44,646 nt of DNA from an uncultured Clostridia bacterium (GTDB lineage Bacteria > Bacillota > Clostridia > Christensenellales > UBA1242), in NCBI GenBank assembly GCA_944341445.1, contig CALVLZ010000006.1, positions 134,738 through 179,383 on the forward strand. Direction: 5' to 3'. The position numbers and the translations under genes were made by a program. The notes below the pieces were generated by a model that was not told the origin of the DNA, did not search any database, and saw only the letters and a program-made list of their open reading frames with translations. This document shows, piece by piece, positions 35,147-43,578 of the stretch. Position 1 is the stretch's first letter. Every line of letters starts with the position of its first letter.

Positions 35147-36214
35147 TTGAATAAATTTCAAAAATTTAAAAAAAATTGTTGCAAATGTGAACATTATTGT
35201 TGCAACTTTTTTAATCCATATTTATCTCAAAAAAATAATGCGTCTAGCAATATAACAACACAAATTGGCCCAACAGGTCCCACAGGTCCAATTGGTTTGC
35301 AAGGTCCAGCAGGTCCTACCGGAGCAACAGGTCCCACAGGTCCAACAGGTGCAACTGGTCCAACCGGCTTAACAGGTGCAACAGGTTTAATTGGGCCAAC
35401 AGGACCAATTGGCGAACAGGGTCCAATAGGCCCAACGGGACCAACAGGTAGTCGGGGAATTATTGGTGCAACGGGACCAACAGGAGCCACAGGACCAGCT
35501 GGAAACACAGTTGTTAATCCTTATGATCTTTATGTTAGAAGCAACACAGTTGGTGGCATAGGAACGCAAAATTTACCATTGCCAACAATTGAAGAAGCAA
35601 TAGACTTGGTGGCAAATAATGGCACGATATCAGTATTTGATGGCACTTACCCAATAGATAATACCATAAACTTAAATAAAAACAACATAACAATAACAGC
35701 AAAACCTAATGCAAGAATTTTATTAACTAATAATATTGTTCCATTATTAATATCTGGGAATGGAAATATTGTTGAAGGGTTCACATTAACAAGTGATAAT
35801 GCATACCCAGTTGAATTTATTCAAGTTGGTGGTGATAATAATGTTATAAGAAACAATGTTATTTTTGGACCAACTCAAGCAGGAAGCTCAGATACTTGGG
35901 TAGTAAACAGGGGTATTGTGACGCAAGGCTCTGCACAAAACATTTTAATTGATAACAATATTCTTTATTCATTAAGACAAGGTGGTTATTTCAATCCAAA
36001 CTCAAACGGATTTGTTACACATAATGTTTTGTTTAACTCAAGAGGTTGGGTTGTGGATCAAGCAAGTTTTCAATTTTCTGGCAATTCTTGGGGAGAGCCT
36101 ACCAATGCGGTGGATATTGCATTGCTTTCAGGAACAACGTCTGGGGTGCCATATAATTCTTTAACCGATTTAAAAAATAATAACGCACAAGCAAATGTTG
36201 AAGATCAAAGATAA
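35147..36214 (+). CDS. Collagen-like protein with beta-helix C-terminal domain (BclA-like)
   Basis: 355 residues from TTG 35147. Residues about 1-40 are basic and Cys-rich ([10 protein letters not shown]). Then 27 consecutive Gly-X-Y triplets (bases 35267-35509), mostly GPT, GAT and GPI, form a collagen triple helix like that of exosporium filaments (BclA). The C-terminal 220 residues read as a right-handed parallel beta-helix: [55 protein letters not shown], as in pectate-lyase-like folds that often bind or cut polysaccharide. No secretion signal is seen, which fits assembly on the spore surface from the mother cell. An in-frame GTG at 35096 lacks a ribosome site. It is monocistronic, with a strong terminator. 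Confidence 0.85.
   Translation: MNKFQKFKKNCCKCEHYCCNFFNPYLSQKNNASSNITTQIGPTGPTGPIGLQGPAGPTGATGPTGPTGATGPTGLTGATGLIGPTGPIGEQGPIGPTGPTGSRGIIGATGPTGATGPAGNTVVNPYDLYVRSNTVGGIGTQNLPLPTIEEAIDLVANNGTISVFDGTYPIDNTINLNKNNITITAKPNARILLTNNIVPLLISGNGNIVEGFTLTSDNAYPVEFIQVGGDNNVIRNNVIFGPTQAGSSDTWVVNRGIVTQGSAQNILIDNNILYSLRQGGYFNPNSNGFVTHNVLFNSRGWVVDQASFQFSGNSWGEPTNAVDIALLSGTTSGVPYNSLTDLKNNNAQANVEDQR
35267..35509 (+). repeat. Collagen-type GXY-coding repeat
   Basis: 27 nine-base units coding Gly-X-Y, dominated by GGT/GGA-CCA-ACA/ATT codons. It is much more G+C-rich than the surroundings and prone to unit-number changes. Confidence 0.9.
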
Positions 36215-36243
36215 AAAGTGTTTAACGCACTTTTTATCTTTTA
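36207..36243 (+). terminator. Rho-independent terminator after collagen-like gene
   Basis: AAAGATAAAAAGTG/CACTTTTTATCTTT, seven-base loop, T run; it overlaps the stop codon. Confidence 0.92.
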
Positions 36244-36424
36244 TTTTGTAATTTTTAATTAAATTTATAATGCTTACTAATAATTGTGTTTTAAGTATTT
36301 ATTTAGTATAATTGAATTAAATAAATATTTTTTTAAAAAAATTTTAATTATGATTTTTATTTTTAATCCATTTTTAAAATAGTATGAGTTGTTATTAATA
36401 ATGATTTAATTATATGGGGTAAAT

Positions 36425-36898
36425 ATGACGAAAGATGAATACGTATATAAAAAAGCAAAATTTTACTATGAAATGTTTTTGCAAAACAAGTTAGTTCGTA
36501 AAGTTTCTGCAGTTATAAAGTCTGGTGATAAATTTTTAGTTATTATTTTTGACAACAAGAGAGCAGCTTTCATAGGTGGAAGTGTTGAAATTAATGAAAC
36601 AACAAAACACGCACTTGTTCGTGAAGTGTTAGAAGAAGCTTCTGCAAAAGTTACTAAATTTAAATATTTAACAAAATGTTATTATAATGCTAATTATAAA
36701 TTTGAAGATAAAGAATTTTGTAACAAAAGAGTTAGATATTATTATTTGTGTGAAATTGAATCCGATGATGTTCACTTGCAGGGTTTGGAAGGTGAATTTG
36801 ATAAAAACACAAAATTAAAATGGTGCACATTAAAAGAATTAAAAAATTTTAATAATTTTAATAAAGAGTTTCAAATAATTAAAAATTTAATTAAATAA
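36425..36898 (+). CDS. NUDIX hydrolase
   Basis: 157 residues. The NUDIX box reads GSVEINETTKHALVREVLEE (near residues 59-78) followed by ASAKV, matching Gx5Ex7REUxEExGU except that the final Gly is Ser. The core strands KVSAVIKSGDKFLVII and YYYLCEIE fit the fold. NUDIX enzymes hydrolyse nucleoside diphosphates linked to another group; the substrate cannot be predicted here. GGGGT (36416-36420) precedes the ATG. It is a single gene with AT-rich flanks and no clear terminator. Confidence 0.87.
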   Translation: MTKDEYVYKKAKFYYEMFLQNKLVRKVSAVIKSGDKFLVIIFDNKRAAFIGGSVEINETTKHALVREVLEEASAKVTKFKYLTKCYYNANYKFEDKEFCNKRVRYYYLCEIESDDVHLQGLEGEFDKNTKLKWCTLKELKNFNNFNKEFQIIKNLIK

Positions 36899-37039
36899 AA
36901 AAACAAATGATATTTTTAATTCTGTGAGTGTTTAATTAATTTTATATAATTATTGATAATTAGTGTTGTAACTTTTACTTATTATAAAGTGTTCAACACA
37001 TTAATGACTATATTTTAATTAATTATTAAAGAGGTGCTT

Positions 37040-37594
37040 ATGAGAAAAAAGTTTGTTGATAAAGTTTATATGAGAGAGGTTAGTGACAAAATTTGGTATC
37101 TTGAAAAAGATGAAGAATTAAATGGCTATGTCGCTTTAAAATATGTTAAAAAAATTACTAAACCTTTAACTGCTTTTTGTAATGGAAAAAAATATGTTGG
37201 ATTAGATGAAGGTTTTAGCATACTTGAATATATTCCGTTAGATAGAAATTATAACTGTCGAGTATTTTTTGATAAATTAAACAGACCACTTTGTTTTTAT
37301 TTTGATATAAACAATGGTTCAGGCATAGAAGACAATATACCTTGGTATGATGATTTATACTTAGATGTTACAATGGAATGTCCTACTATAACTGAAACAG
37401 GGTATTATATTAGGCTTGATGATGAAAAGGAGTTAAAAAAAGCAAAAAAAGAAGGCTTAATTAATGAGGAAACTTATAATAAAGGTTATCAAATTGCAAT
37501 AGATTTAATGAATGAATTAAGGACTCGCAATAACGATATAGTTAATAGGTGCCAATATGATTTATATAGGATTAAAAGTTTGTTAAAAATTTAA
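37040..37594 (+). CDS. DUF402-domain protein
   Basis: 184 residues. GYVALKYVKKITKPLTAF, YIPLDRNYNCRVFFDKLNRPLCFYFDI and especially WYDDLYLDVTMECPT followed by the Asp/Glu-rich DDEKELKKAKKEGLI helix match the DUF402 family (FomD-like fold), whose characterised members are metal-dependent nucleotide or diester hydrolases. The usual acidic metal ligands are present in the YDDLYLDV segment. GAGGTG (37031-37036) precedes ATG 37040; the in-frame GTG inside that site is not the start. No operon partner is evident. Confidence 0.82.
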   Translation: MRKKFVDKVYMREVSDKIWYLEKDEELNGYVALKYVKKITKPLTAFCNGKKYVGLDEGFSILEYIPLDRNYNCRVFFDKLNRPLCFYFDINNGSGIEDNIPWYDDLYLDVTMECPTITETGYYIRLDDEKELKKAKKEGLINEETYNKGYQIAIDLMNELRTRNNDIVNRCQYDLYRIKSLLKI

Positions 37595-37693
37595 AGACTT
37601 TTAAAAAAATGATAAATTTTTAATTAATATTAATAACCATGATTTTTACTATTTAAATAACACAAAAAATAATAAAATTAGGAGGAAAGAGAA

Positions 37694-38014
37694 ATGTGTT
37701 TTTTTAAAAAGAAGAAAAATGTTGAAGTAAATAAAATTAATGATGAAAATCTAAAAGCTAAGCTTAAACAAACAGCTTTAAATATGCTTTTTGCAAGTGG
37801 CGATTTAACTAAGGATGCAAAAGTGGAATTTGAATTTGGTTATGCTTTTCAATTGGCGAACAAAGATTTAGAGGTATTGTTTAAAGTAATAGCTGATAAA
37901 AAAATATATTATTTTGCAGTTCAAAAAAATAAATTCATGAAACTTGGCTTAAATGAATTTATGTATGAAATTGCAGTTGACACATTTTTAAGTGTGCATA
38001 ATAAAAATAATTAA
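37694..38014 (+). CDS. Hypothetical small protein
   Basis: 106 residues, unrecognised. It starts with a Cys-Phe-Phe-Lys-rich N-terminus (CFFKKKKNVE), then an alpha/beta arrangement: a helix (ENLKAKLKQTALNMLFASG), strands (AKVEFEFGYAFQLA, LEVLFKVIADKKIYYFAVQ) and a closing helix (GLNEFMYEIAVDTFLSVH). No signal peptide or catalytic motif. AGGAGG (37681-37686) gives a strong ribosome site, so the gene is real. Confidence 0.7.
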   Translation: MCFFKKKKNVEVNKINDENLKAKLKQTALNMLFASGDLTKDAKVEFEFGYAFQLANKDLEVLFKVIADKKIYYFAVQKNKFMKLGLNEFMYEIAVDTFLSVHNKNN

Positions 38015-38189
38015 ATAATATACATGATTTTTTTATAATAAAATTAAAAACAGATAATTATTTTCGTGAAAATTAAATTATTTATATTATTTATGGGTCA
38101 AATCTAGAAAGTTAAAAATTTAAATTAAACCGTATTAAAATACTAATTGTATTTGATAACATTAATGAGAACCATAAGGGGAAAATATT

Positions 38190-38669
38190 ATGAAAAAATT
38201 GGTGGCATATTTTAGTGCAACAGGAACAACTAAAAAATTGGCAAAAAAATTAGCAGAACTTATAAATGCAGATTTGTTTGAAATAAAACCTAAAATAGCA
38301 TACACAAAAGAAGACCTCGATTGGACTAATGAAAATAGTCGTTCCAGTGTGGAAATGAAAAACTTGAAGTTTAGACCACAAGTTGCTGGAAATTTATTAG
38401 ATATAAATGATTATGATACTGTTTTTATTGGATTTCCAATTTGGTGGTATATTGCACCAACAATAATAAACACATTTTTGGAACAATATGATTGGAATGG
38501 TCAAACCATAATTCCTTTTGCAACATCTGGTGGTTCAGGGATGGGTAGAACAAACGAACACTTAAAAAACTCTTGTGTGGGAGCTAACTTAATTGAAGGT
38601 AAAAGATTTTCTTCAAACATTGGATTAGGTGAATTGAAAACTTGGATTAAAGATTTAAAACAAGATTAA
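38190..38669 (+). CDS. Flavodoxin
   Basis: 159 residues. The FMN phosphate-binding loop SATGTTKKLAKKLAEL (residues 9-24) is typical of flavodoxin family 4. It is followed by DTVFIGFPIWWYIAPTIINTFLE (the W-Y flavin-stacking region), IIPFATSGGSGMGRT and the C-terminal strand and helix. It is an electron carrier or FMN-dependent reductase, possibly an iron-limitation substitute for ferredoxin as acceptor for PFOR (inference). AAGGGG (38176-38181) precedes the ATG. An SDR gene remnant follows at once. Confidence 0.92.
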   Translation: MKKLVAYFSATGTTKKLAKKLAELINADLFEIKPKIAYTKEDLDWTNENSRSSVEMKNLKFRPQVAGNLLDINDYDTVFIGFPIWWYIAPTIINTFLEQYDWNGQTIIPFATSGGSGMGRTNEHLKNSCVGANLIEGKRFSSNIGLGELKTWIKDLKQD

Positions 38670-39084
38670 TTAATAAACTTAATGCTTGTGGGAAAAGAGT
38701 TGTTGAAGTTAATTTGCTTGGCGTTATAAATTGCACAAAAGCATGCCTGCCTGCAATGAAGAAGAATGGAATGGGTAATATTATTAATATTAACTCTCAA
38801 GCAGGAATAAATTATAAAAAAGAAAGAGTGGTTTATAATGCAAGCAAATGGGGAGTTACAGGATTTTCTAAATCTTTAGAAGATGAAGTTAAAAATATGA
38901 AATTAAAGTTGCTGATATTATGCCTGGCAAAATGAAAACTGATATGTTTAAGAAAATGAATATAGAAAAATCTATGAATGATGCACTTGACACGAAAGAA
39001 GTTGCAAATCTTATTAGATTTATTCTTGATTTGCCAAAAGATGTTAATATTCCAGAAGTTGGCATTAAAAATATTTTTAATTAA
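38670..39084 (+). pseudogene. Truncated and frameshifted short-chain dehydrogenase
   Basis: The protein-like sequence VVEVNLLGVINCTKACLPAM, GNIININSQAG, then YNASKWGVTGFSKSLEDEVKNM is the second half of an SDR fold: the NxxG strand, the SSxxG serine here as NSQAG, and the catalytic YxxxK as YNASK. The N-terminal Rossmann TGxxxGIG part is missing, its place being taken by the end of the flavodoxin gene. Near 38905 the frame shifts by one base and continues as EIKVADIMPGKMKTDMFKK and on to the TAA at 39084. No ribosome site exists for an internal start. A deletion fused the remnant to the flavodoxin gene's end; the flavodoxin itself is intact. Confidence 0.85.
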
Positions 39085-39097
39085 ATTGAGGTAAAAT

Positions 39098-39511
39098 ATG
39101 AAATGTTATATACTTGGATCTACAGGTGGAGAATTAATTAATTCTGAAGAAATATATAATACATATAAGGATGCATTAAAAGATAGAGTTACTGTTTTAG
39201 GGACTCCTTTAGAAACAGCAAAATTTAATGGAACAGCTGTGGAAAGATTTGCTCGAGCAGAGAAGGCTGTTCGTGAATCTGATGTTATTATTGCGGAAAT
39301 GAGTGCGGCTTCAACAGGTGCAGGTATTGAAATTGGTATGGCATATTTATTAGGCAAACAAATATATTGTTTTGCAAAATGTGGTAGTAACGTTTCAGGA
39401 CTTGTTGTAGGTATGATTGGTGAAGAGAATGTTTATTATTATAAAACTCCAAAAGAACTAGAACTTAAACTTAAATTTTTAAATTTAAAACAAAAAATTA
39501 GTAATGGGTAG
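39098..39511 (+). CDS. Nucleoside 2-deoxyribosyltransferase-like protein
   Basis: 137 residues. CYILGSTGG at the N-terminus, then SDVIIAEMSAASTGAGIEIGMAYLLGKQIYCF (near residues 61-92), including the Glu in GIEIG, match the NDT/DNPH1 superfamily, which cleaves or exchanges N-glycosidic bonds of deoxynucleosides or deoxynucleotides. GAGG (39088-39091) precedes the ATG, 13 bases after the SDR remnant. It may salvage or sanitise nucleotides; the exact substrate is unknown. A hairpin follows. Confidence 0.85.
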   Translation: MKCYILGSTGGELINSEEIYNTYKDALKDRVTVLGTPLETAKFNGTAVERFARAEKAVRESDVIIAEMSAASTGAGIEIGMAYLLGKQIYCFAKCGSNVSGLVVGMIGEENVYYYKTPKELELKLKFLNLKQKISNG

Positions 39512-39555
39512 TATTAAATTTCGAAAATATATTACTTAAGTTATTTTAAAATATT

Positions 39556-39597
39556 TAGACCGAAACTAATTAAATTTAGTTTTTAGTCCATTTTTTA
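39556..39597 (+). terminator. Imperfect terminator, same family as that at 43434
   Basis: Left arm TAGACCGAAACTAA, right arm TTTAGTTTTTAGTCCA, then T6. The left arm matches the terminator at 43434-43476 in 13 of 14 positions; the right arm carries changes that break several pairs. Confidence 0.6.
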
Positions 39598-39731
39598 TGT
39601 TTTCGTTAAATAATTTTATAATTAAATTTATATAGTCTTAATAATATTTATTTTGTGGTCTTATAATTTGGTGGTATAAATAAATGTATAACAAAAGATT
39701 GTATTTAGATATATGAAATATAATAAAATTA

Positions 39732-39740
39732 TGGTATAAT
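39732..39740 (+). promoter_or_regulatory. Extended -10 promoter
   Basis: TGGTATAAT with no good -35; an extended -10 may suffice. It lies about 20 bases before the start of the 509-aa gene. Confidence 0.5.
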
Positions 39741-39760
39741 TAATCATAGAGGTGCTATAT

Positions 39761-41290
39761 ATGAGTGAATTAATTGGAAAAGTTTTAAAAAGCGGACGAA
39801 TCCCAATTATGTGTGGAGTTGGGATGTATGAAGTTTTTAAATATTACTATGACAGGATGGTGAGGTCTGCAGAATTTGGAAAATTGTTAGATGGTATTAC
39901 AGGACCTTCACGAACTGTAAGAATTCCAACAAGCAAAAAAAGGGTTGATGATTTTAATTATAACGAAGAAGATATTAAACAAAAAGTATCTGAAAAATTG
40001 AAAATTTTATATGGTTCAAATTTTGATGGAAACATATATGATGATTTTCCTTTTGGTAGGTTGAAAAATGGCCTTTCTGGAGCTGAATATGATATGAGAA
40101 TTTATATAAACGCCCCATTTGGAGAGGTTAGGTATAAATTTATTTTGCTTTATGCGATGAAATGCAAAGAAAGAGGGATTCCTTGCGGAGCAAAATTTTT
40201 TCAACAAGAATCTAGTGGTTCAAGTGTAGACAATATGATACTATATTCTTCTCATGAAAATTTTCTTACTCACTTAGAAATTTTAGAAGAAATAAAAGAA
40301 GAATTGCCAGAGTTTGTTATTAAATGTGGTTCTCCAATTGCAACTGGAATAAATTATTCATACTATGCAGTTTGTCATTACGGAGATATGCGTTCAACAT
40401 ATAATTATTGGTTTAACAGATTATCTTGTATTGCTTTTTTAACAACAATATCAAAAACAATAAAAGAAAATAAAGAATTTTTTAAATCTTTATCCAAAGA
40501 TGAACAAAATATTATAGATAAAATTTGTTCGGTTAATGATCGCATAAAAAAGAGTAAAGTAAAACAGCCAGATACTGTTTTAGATTTAAAAGTACTTCAA
40601 CTTAGTGAAAAAGAATATCGTGTGTTTAGAAAAATCTTTTTTATGTACGACGCCAAGAATCCAATATTAAAGGATATTAATATATTAAATCGACTTATGG
40701 ATGAAATAAAAACAATAGCATCTTTAAATAATTTTGGCGATGATAAGCATAAAGATTTACCTATCGCTTTAAAAGAATCTGATTATATTGCTTTTGGATT
40801 AAATCCTGAAAATTTTACAGAATCCAAAAATAATGTTAATAACAAAACTAATAATTCTAATGCAAACAAAAAAGCTTATAATCTTAAAAAGATAAATGAA
40901 ATTATTATGTTAAATGATAGAAAACTTGCAACGCAGGTTATGTTAACAGGGTATTCTTACGCAGATATTGCAAATAAAACAAGAAGTGAGCTTTTAAAAA
41001 TGTTCTTTAATAAAGTAAAATTAGATAGTGAAAGTTTGATAGATGTTTTAAGTGGTGGTTTGTATACATTAAAACAATATGCAATTTATTTTGGAAATTC
41101 TGCAGAAAGTATAAAAGGTAAATCAAGAGAAGAAATTGAAAAAATGTTTATAGAAACGGTTGGTGTGGAAGAAGTTGACAAAGCCAATAATATTGTAAAA
41201 GAAAAAGAGAAAAATGTAACAACAAAGAGAAACAATAGTTATGAGATTGTTTTGGAAAGATTAAAACGAGAAAATTTAAATAAAAAATAA
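39761..41290 (+). CDS. Unrecognised 509-aa protein, weakly HopA1-like
   Basis: GAGGTG (39750-39755) precedes ATG 39761. The segment at about residues 105-215 (YDMRIYINAPFGEVRYKFILL, KERGIPCGAKFF, VDNMILYSSHENF, PIATGINYSYYAV) resembles the order of strands and the R-x-Y-x-N / D-N-x-x-L-Y pattern of the HopA1 family, which includes effector proteins and the lyase-like partner of class V lanthipeptide synthetases. This is a pattern impression only. The C-terminal 130 residues hold two similar helical motifs, GYSYADIANKTRSELLKMFF and GNSAESIKGKSREEIEKMFI, spaced about 60 residues apart, then a basic coiled tail. No membrane segments or signal. It probably lies in an accessory segment with the GNAT gene downstream. 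Confidence 0.7.
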   Translation: MSELIGKVLKSGRIPIMCGVGMYEVFKYYYDRMVRSAEFGKLLDGITGPSRTVRIPTSKKRVDDFNYNEEDIKQKVSEKLKILYGSNFDGNIYDDFPFGRLKNGLSGAEYDMRIYINAPFGEVRYKFILLYAMKCKERGIPCGAKFFQQESSGSSVDNMILYSSHENFLTHLEILEEIKEELPEFVIKCGSPIATGINYSYYAVCHYGDMRSTYNYWFNRLSCIAFLTTISKTIKENKEFFKSLSKDEQNIIDKICSVNDRIKKSKVKQPDTVLDLKVLQLSEKEYRVFRKIFFMYDAKNPILKDINILNRLMDEIKTIASLNNFGDDKHKDLPIALKESDYIAFGLNPENFTESKNNVNNKTNNSNANKKAYNLKKINEIIMLNDRKLATQVMLTGYSYADIANKTRSELLKMFFNKVKLDSESLIDVLSGGLYTLKQYAIYFGNSAESIKGKSREEIEKMFIETVGVEEVDKANNIVKEKEKNVTTKRNNSYEIVLERLKRENLNKK

Positions 41291-41370
41291 AATTTAGTTG
41301 TCCATTTATGTTAAATGTTAGAATTACAAATAATTAAGTTTTTAAACCTTTTTTAAATAGGAGAATTATT

Positions 41371-42249
41371 TTGGGAAATATAAAATTAATAATTGAAGAA
41401 AAAATTAAAAATTTACCAGTAGAGATACGCAAAAGAATGGATGGTTTAGAAGATTTAGTTAGAATTATTATGTCTATGGGTGTGGTTAAAGATGTTGATT
41501 CTTTAGTGAATATTCTAATTGAAAAGCAAATGCCTAAAAGTGATAAAGATAAAAATTATTATATTTTTGGATTGGATGAACAGGGAAAAAATATTGTTTA
41601 TGATAAAAAAAGTTTTTATCAAGCTTTTGGTGAGATATATAAAAATTTGGATGATGAAAGAAAAAAACAATTTGCAGAAGATTTACTAATAGCTATAAAA
41701 GAAGAAAAAACAGATGTTCCAGCAACCATTTTAAAATTTTTAGCCCTTGAATTAAGTGACAAAATTAAGTTTAATATAAATGGTGGTAATTATTCTTTGA
41801 CTGTTTGTGGTTTTGAAATTGCAAATGTCGCCGATGAAGGGAAGTCTGATTATTTTGAAAACTGCGAGGACTTCTCATTTTTAAAAGTTCCAGAAGGATT
41901 AAGAGGCCTTGGATTAGGTGGAATTATGTTGCATTGTCTTTTAAAAGATTGGTATTATAAAAATAAAGACAATCCTAAATTTATGGTATGTGCTTATGGA
42001 GTTAAATCTAACAATGTGATTGCACAAAACCTATATAAAAGTTTTGGTGCTGTATTTTTAGATTTTAATAATAATCGTATAACGCAGGAAGAATATCAAG
42101 CTTTAAGTGGATCTAGTTGTATGTTGTTTGAGAATGAAACTTTGAAAACTATTGCTGAAAAGTCACCAAAACGTTTTATTACATTTAAAGAATATTCAGA
42201 AAAGAACTATAAAGGAATTTACACACAAAAAAAGGGTAAATTAAAATAG
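41371..42249 (+). CDS. GNAT-family N-acetyltransferase with extra N-terminal half
   Basis: 292 residues from TTG 41371, with AGGAG at 41359-41363. The C-terminal half is a GNAT domain: strand LTVCGFEIANVADEG, motif A LKVPEGLRGLGLGGIMLHCLLKDWYYK (R-G-x-G-x-G acetyl-CoA pyrophosphate loop), and ANVIAQNLYKSFGAVFLDF-like VIAQNLYKSFGAVFLDF (motif B). The first 130 residues are helical, charged (LVRIIMSMGVVKDVDSLVNIL) and not recognised; they may recognise a partner or substrate. It follows the 509-aa protein by 80 bases. A palindromic terminator lies about 70 bases downstream. A link to the 509-aa gene is inferred only from adjacency. Confidence 0.82.
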   Translation: MGNIKLIIEEKIKNLPVEIRKRMDGLEDLVRIIMSMGVVKDVDSLVNILIEKQMPKSDKDKNYYIFGLDEQGKNIVYDKKSFYQAFGEIYKNLDDERKKQFAEDLLIAIKEEKTDVPATILKFLALELSDKIKFNINGGNYSLTVCGFEIANVADEGKSDYFENCEDFSFLKVPEGLRGLGLGGIMLHCLLKDWYYKNKDNPKFMVCAYGVKSNNVIAQNLYKSFGAVFLDFNNNRITQEEYQALSGSSCMLFENETLKTIAEKSPKRFITFKEYSEKNYKGIYTQKKGKLK

Positions 42250-42317
42250 ATTATTTCATATTGTTATAAATTATTTATAAATATTATCATTTATAGATTT
42301 GGTTCTATGAATTGAAC

Positions 42318-42350
42318 AAAAAAAGAGCGTTTAAACACTCTTTTTTATTT
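42318..42350 (+). terminator. Rho-independent terminator after GNAT gene
   Basis: AAAAAAGAGCGTTT/AAACACTCTTTTTT, with a single C/A mismatch, followed by ATTT. Confidence 0.82.
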
Positions 42351-42631
42351 GGTAAAAATTTTTAATTTTAAAAATAGCAAACAATGTTTATTAAAGTTAA
42401 TAATTGTGCTTATGCTTCAATATGTTAAAAATGAAAAAGATTAATTATCACTTAAATATGTAAATTTGGAAATTTGAAAATAAGAATTTTATATTTAATT
42501 TGTGACTATATTTAATATTAATAGTTTTACTAAGTTGCAATAAGATGTTGGCTATTAAATAATACTAAGAGTTAATTTTATAAAATTTTAACAATAATTA
42601 TATTTTAATTTTAAATTTAAAGTAAAATATG
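42351..42631. other. AT-rich gap
   Basis: 280 bases, roughly 15-20% G+C by eye, without an ORF, clear promoter or hairpin. It lies between two convergent units. Confidence 0.5.
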
Positions 42632-43114
42632 TTATCTTTTTTTTGGTCTAGTATAGACATGTTTTAATTCAGAATTTTTAAATTCAGGGTTTGGAGAATG
42701 TGCATCAATTTTTTTGGTGTCTATTTCTACTAAATCTATAAATTTTTGATAATTGTTTTCATCTTCTAAAAACTTCTTATCATTTATCATAAACAAAAAA
42801 GGTTCTCCATTAACACCAGTGTGATAAATTTGCATCAATTTGTACATTTCTTTATCTAATGGGTGTATGTCATAAGCATGAATTACAATGTATTTATCTC
42901 TATTTTCAGAAATTTTTATATTTAATTGTTTTGTGCTATAACAATACTCATCATAGTGATTTGCTACATATAGTCTTTTATCGGCTAGGGAGCGTCTAGC
43001 ATCATAGAATCTATCAGTATGAATATGGGGAAATGATATAAATATTTCTAAATTTGCATTTTTAAAATATTTTGTTGAAACGTGATTTATTAACTCTGTT
43101 AATTTAATTTTCAT
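42632..43114 (-). CDS. Hypothetical 160-aa protein
   Basis: Unrecognised. It reads as an alpha/beta protein: MKIKLTELINHVS, LEIFISFPHIHTDRFYDARRS, the YIVIHAYDIHPLDKEMYKLMQIYHTG segment, FLFMINDKKFL, and a hydrophilic Pro/Lys end. It is rich in His and Tyr; the PHIHTDRFYD and HAYDIHPLD pieces could form a metal site, but this is speculation. AGGAG precedes the ATG on the minus strand (43122-43126). No terminator is obvious. It is the first minus-strand gene of the right-hand accessory area. Confidence 0.65.
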   Translation of the reverse strand: MKIKLTELINHVSTKYFKNANLEIFISFPHIHTDRFYDARRSLADKRLYVANHYDEYCYSTKQLNIKISENRDKYIVIHAYDIHPLDKEMYKLMQIYHTGVNGEPFLFMINDKKFLEDENNYQKFIDLVEIDTKKIDAHSPNPEFKNSELKHVYTRPKKR

Positions 43115-43140
43115 AATAAACTCCTATTGTTAGTAGTGTA

Positions 43141-43335
43141 ACACAACGTTTTTGCTTAGTCAATATTAAAATAAGAAATGAGTTAACGCACTTAAATGTT
43201 GATAAAAGTTATTTTCACAAAGCAACAAAAGTTTTTAATGAAAAATATAAGTCAGCAATGCAAGATAATAAATGCAACTCTCTTTACGATGATGAAACTG
43301 TTTGGGGAATAGAACAACTTTTAAAAGAAAAGTAA
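43141..43335 (+). pseudogene. Short 3' remnant of an unknown gene
   Basis: An open frame reads RNELTHLNVDKSYFHKATKV, then FNEKYKSAMQDNKCNSLYDD and ETVWGIEQLLKEK before a TAA at 43333-43335. The composition is protein-like, with Trp, Cys, His and Tyr residues unusual for random AT-rich sequence. There is no ribosome site or good start, only an internal ATG at 43258. A strong terminator 100 bases downstream suits an old gene end. I do not recognise the family. Confidence 0.45.
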
Positions 43336-43433
43336 GAAATAGAAAAAAGAAAAGAAAAAAAGAAAAAGATTTTGAGATGTAAATTAACTGTTGCAATTTG
43401 TTGCAAATATCAGTTTTAAGGTTTTATGTTAAA

Positions 43434-43476
43434 AATAGACCGAAAGTAAAATTAAGTTACTTTCGGTCTATTTTTT
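43434..43476 (+). terminator. Strong Rho-independent terminator
   Basis: AATAGACCGAAAGTAA/TTACTTTCGGTCTATT, a 16-bp stem with a seven-base loop, then T run. It serves the remnant to its left and matches the weaker hairpin at 39556. Confidence 0.93.
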
Positions 43477-43578
43477 GCTTAAATTTGTGTTTAAAATATT
43501 TCCAACAAATTTTAGGTATGTTTTCAACATTAAAATAATAACATTTAATGTTTATAATTTATATTTTAATTTTATATT

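Noticed and set aside
35227..35569. Antisense ORFs opposite the collagen repeat (Gly-Pro-Val rich)
   Set aside because: They are mirror products of the GXY repeat, with no ribosome site and a real gene on the other strand.
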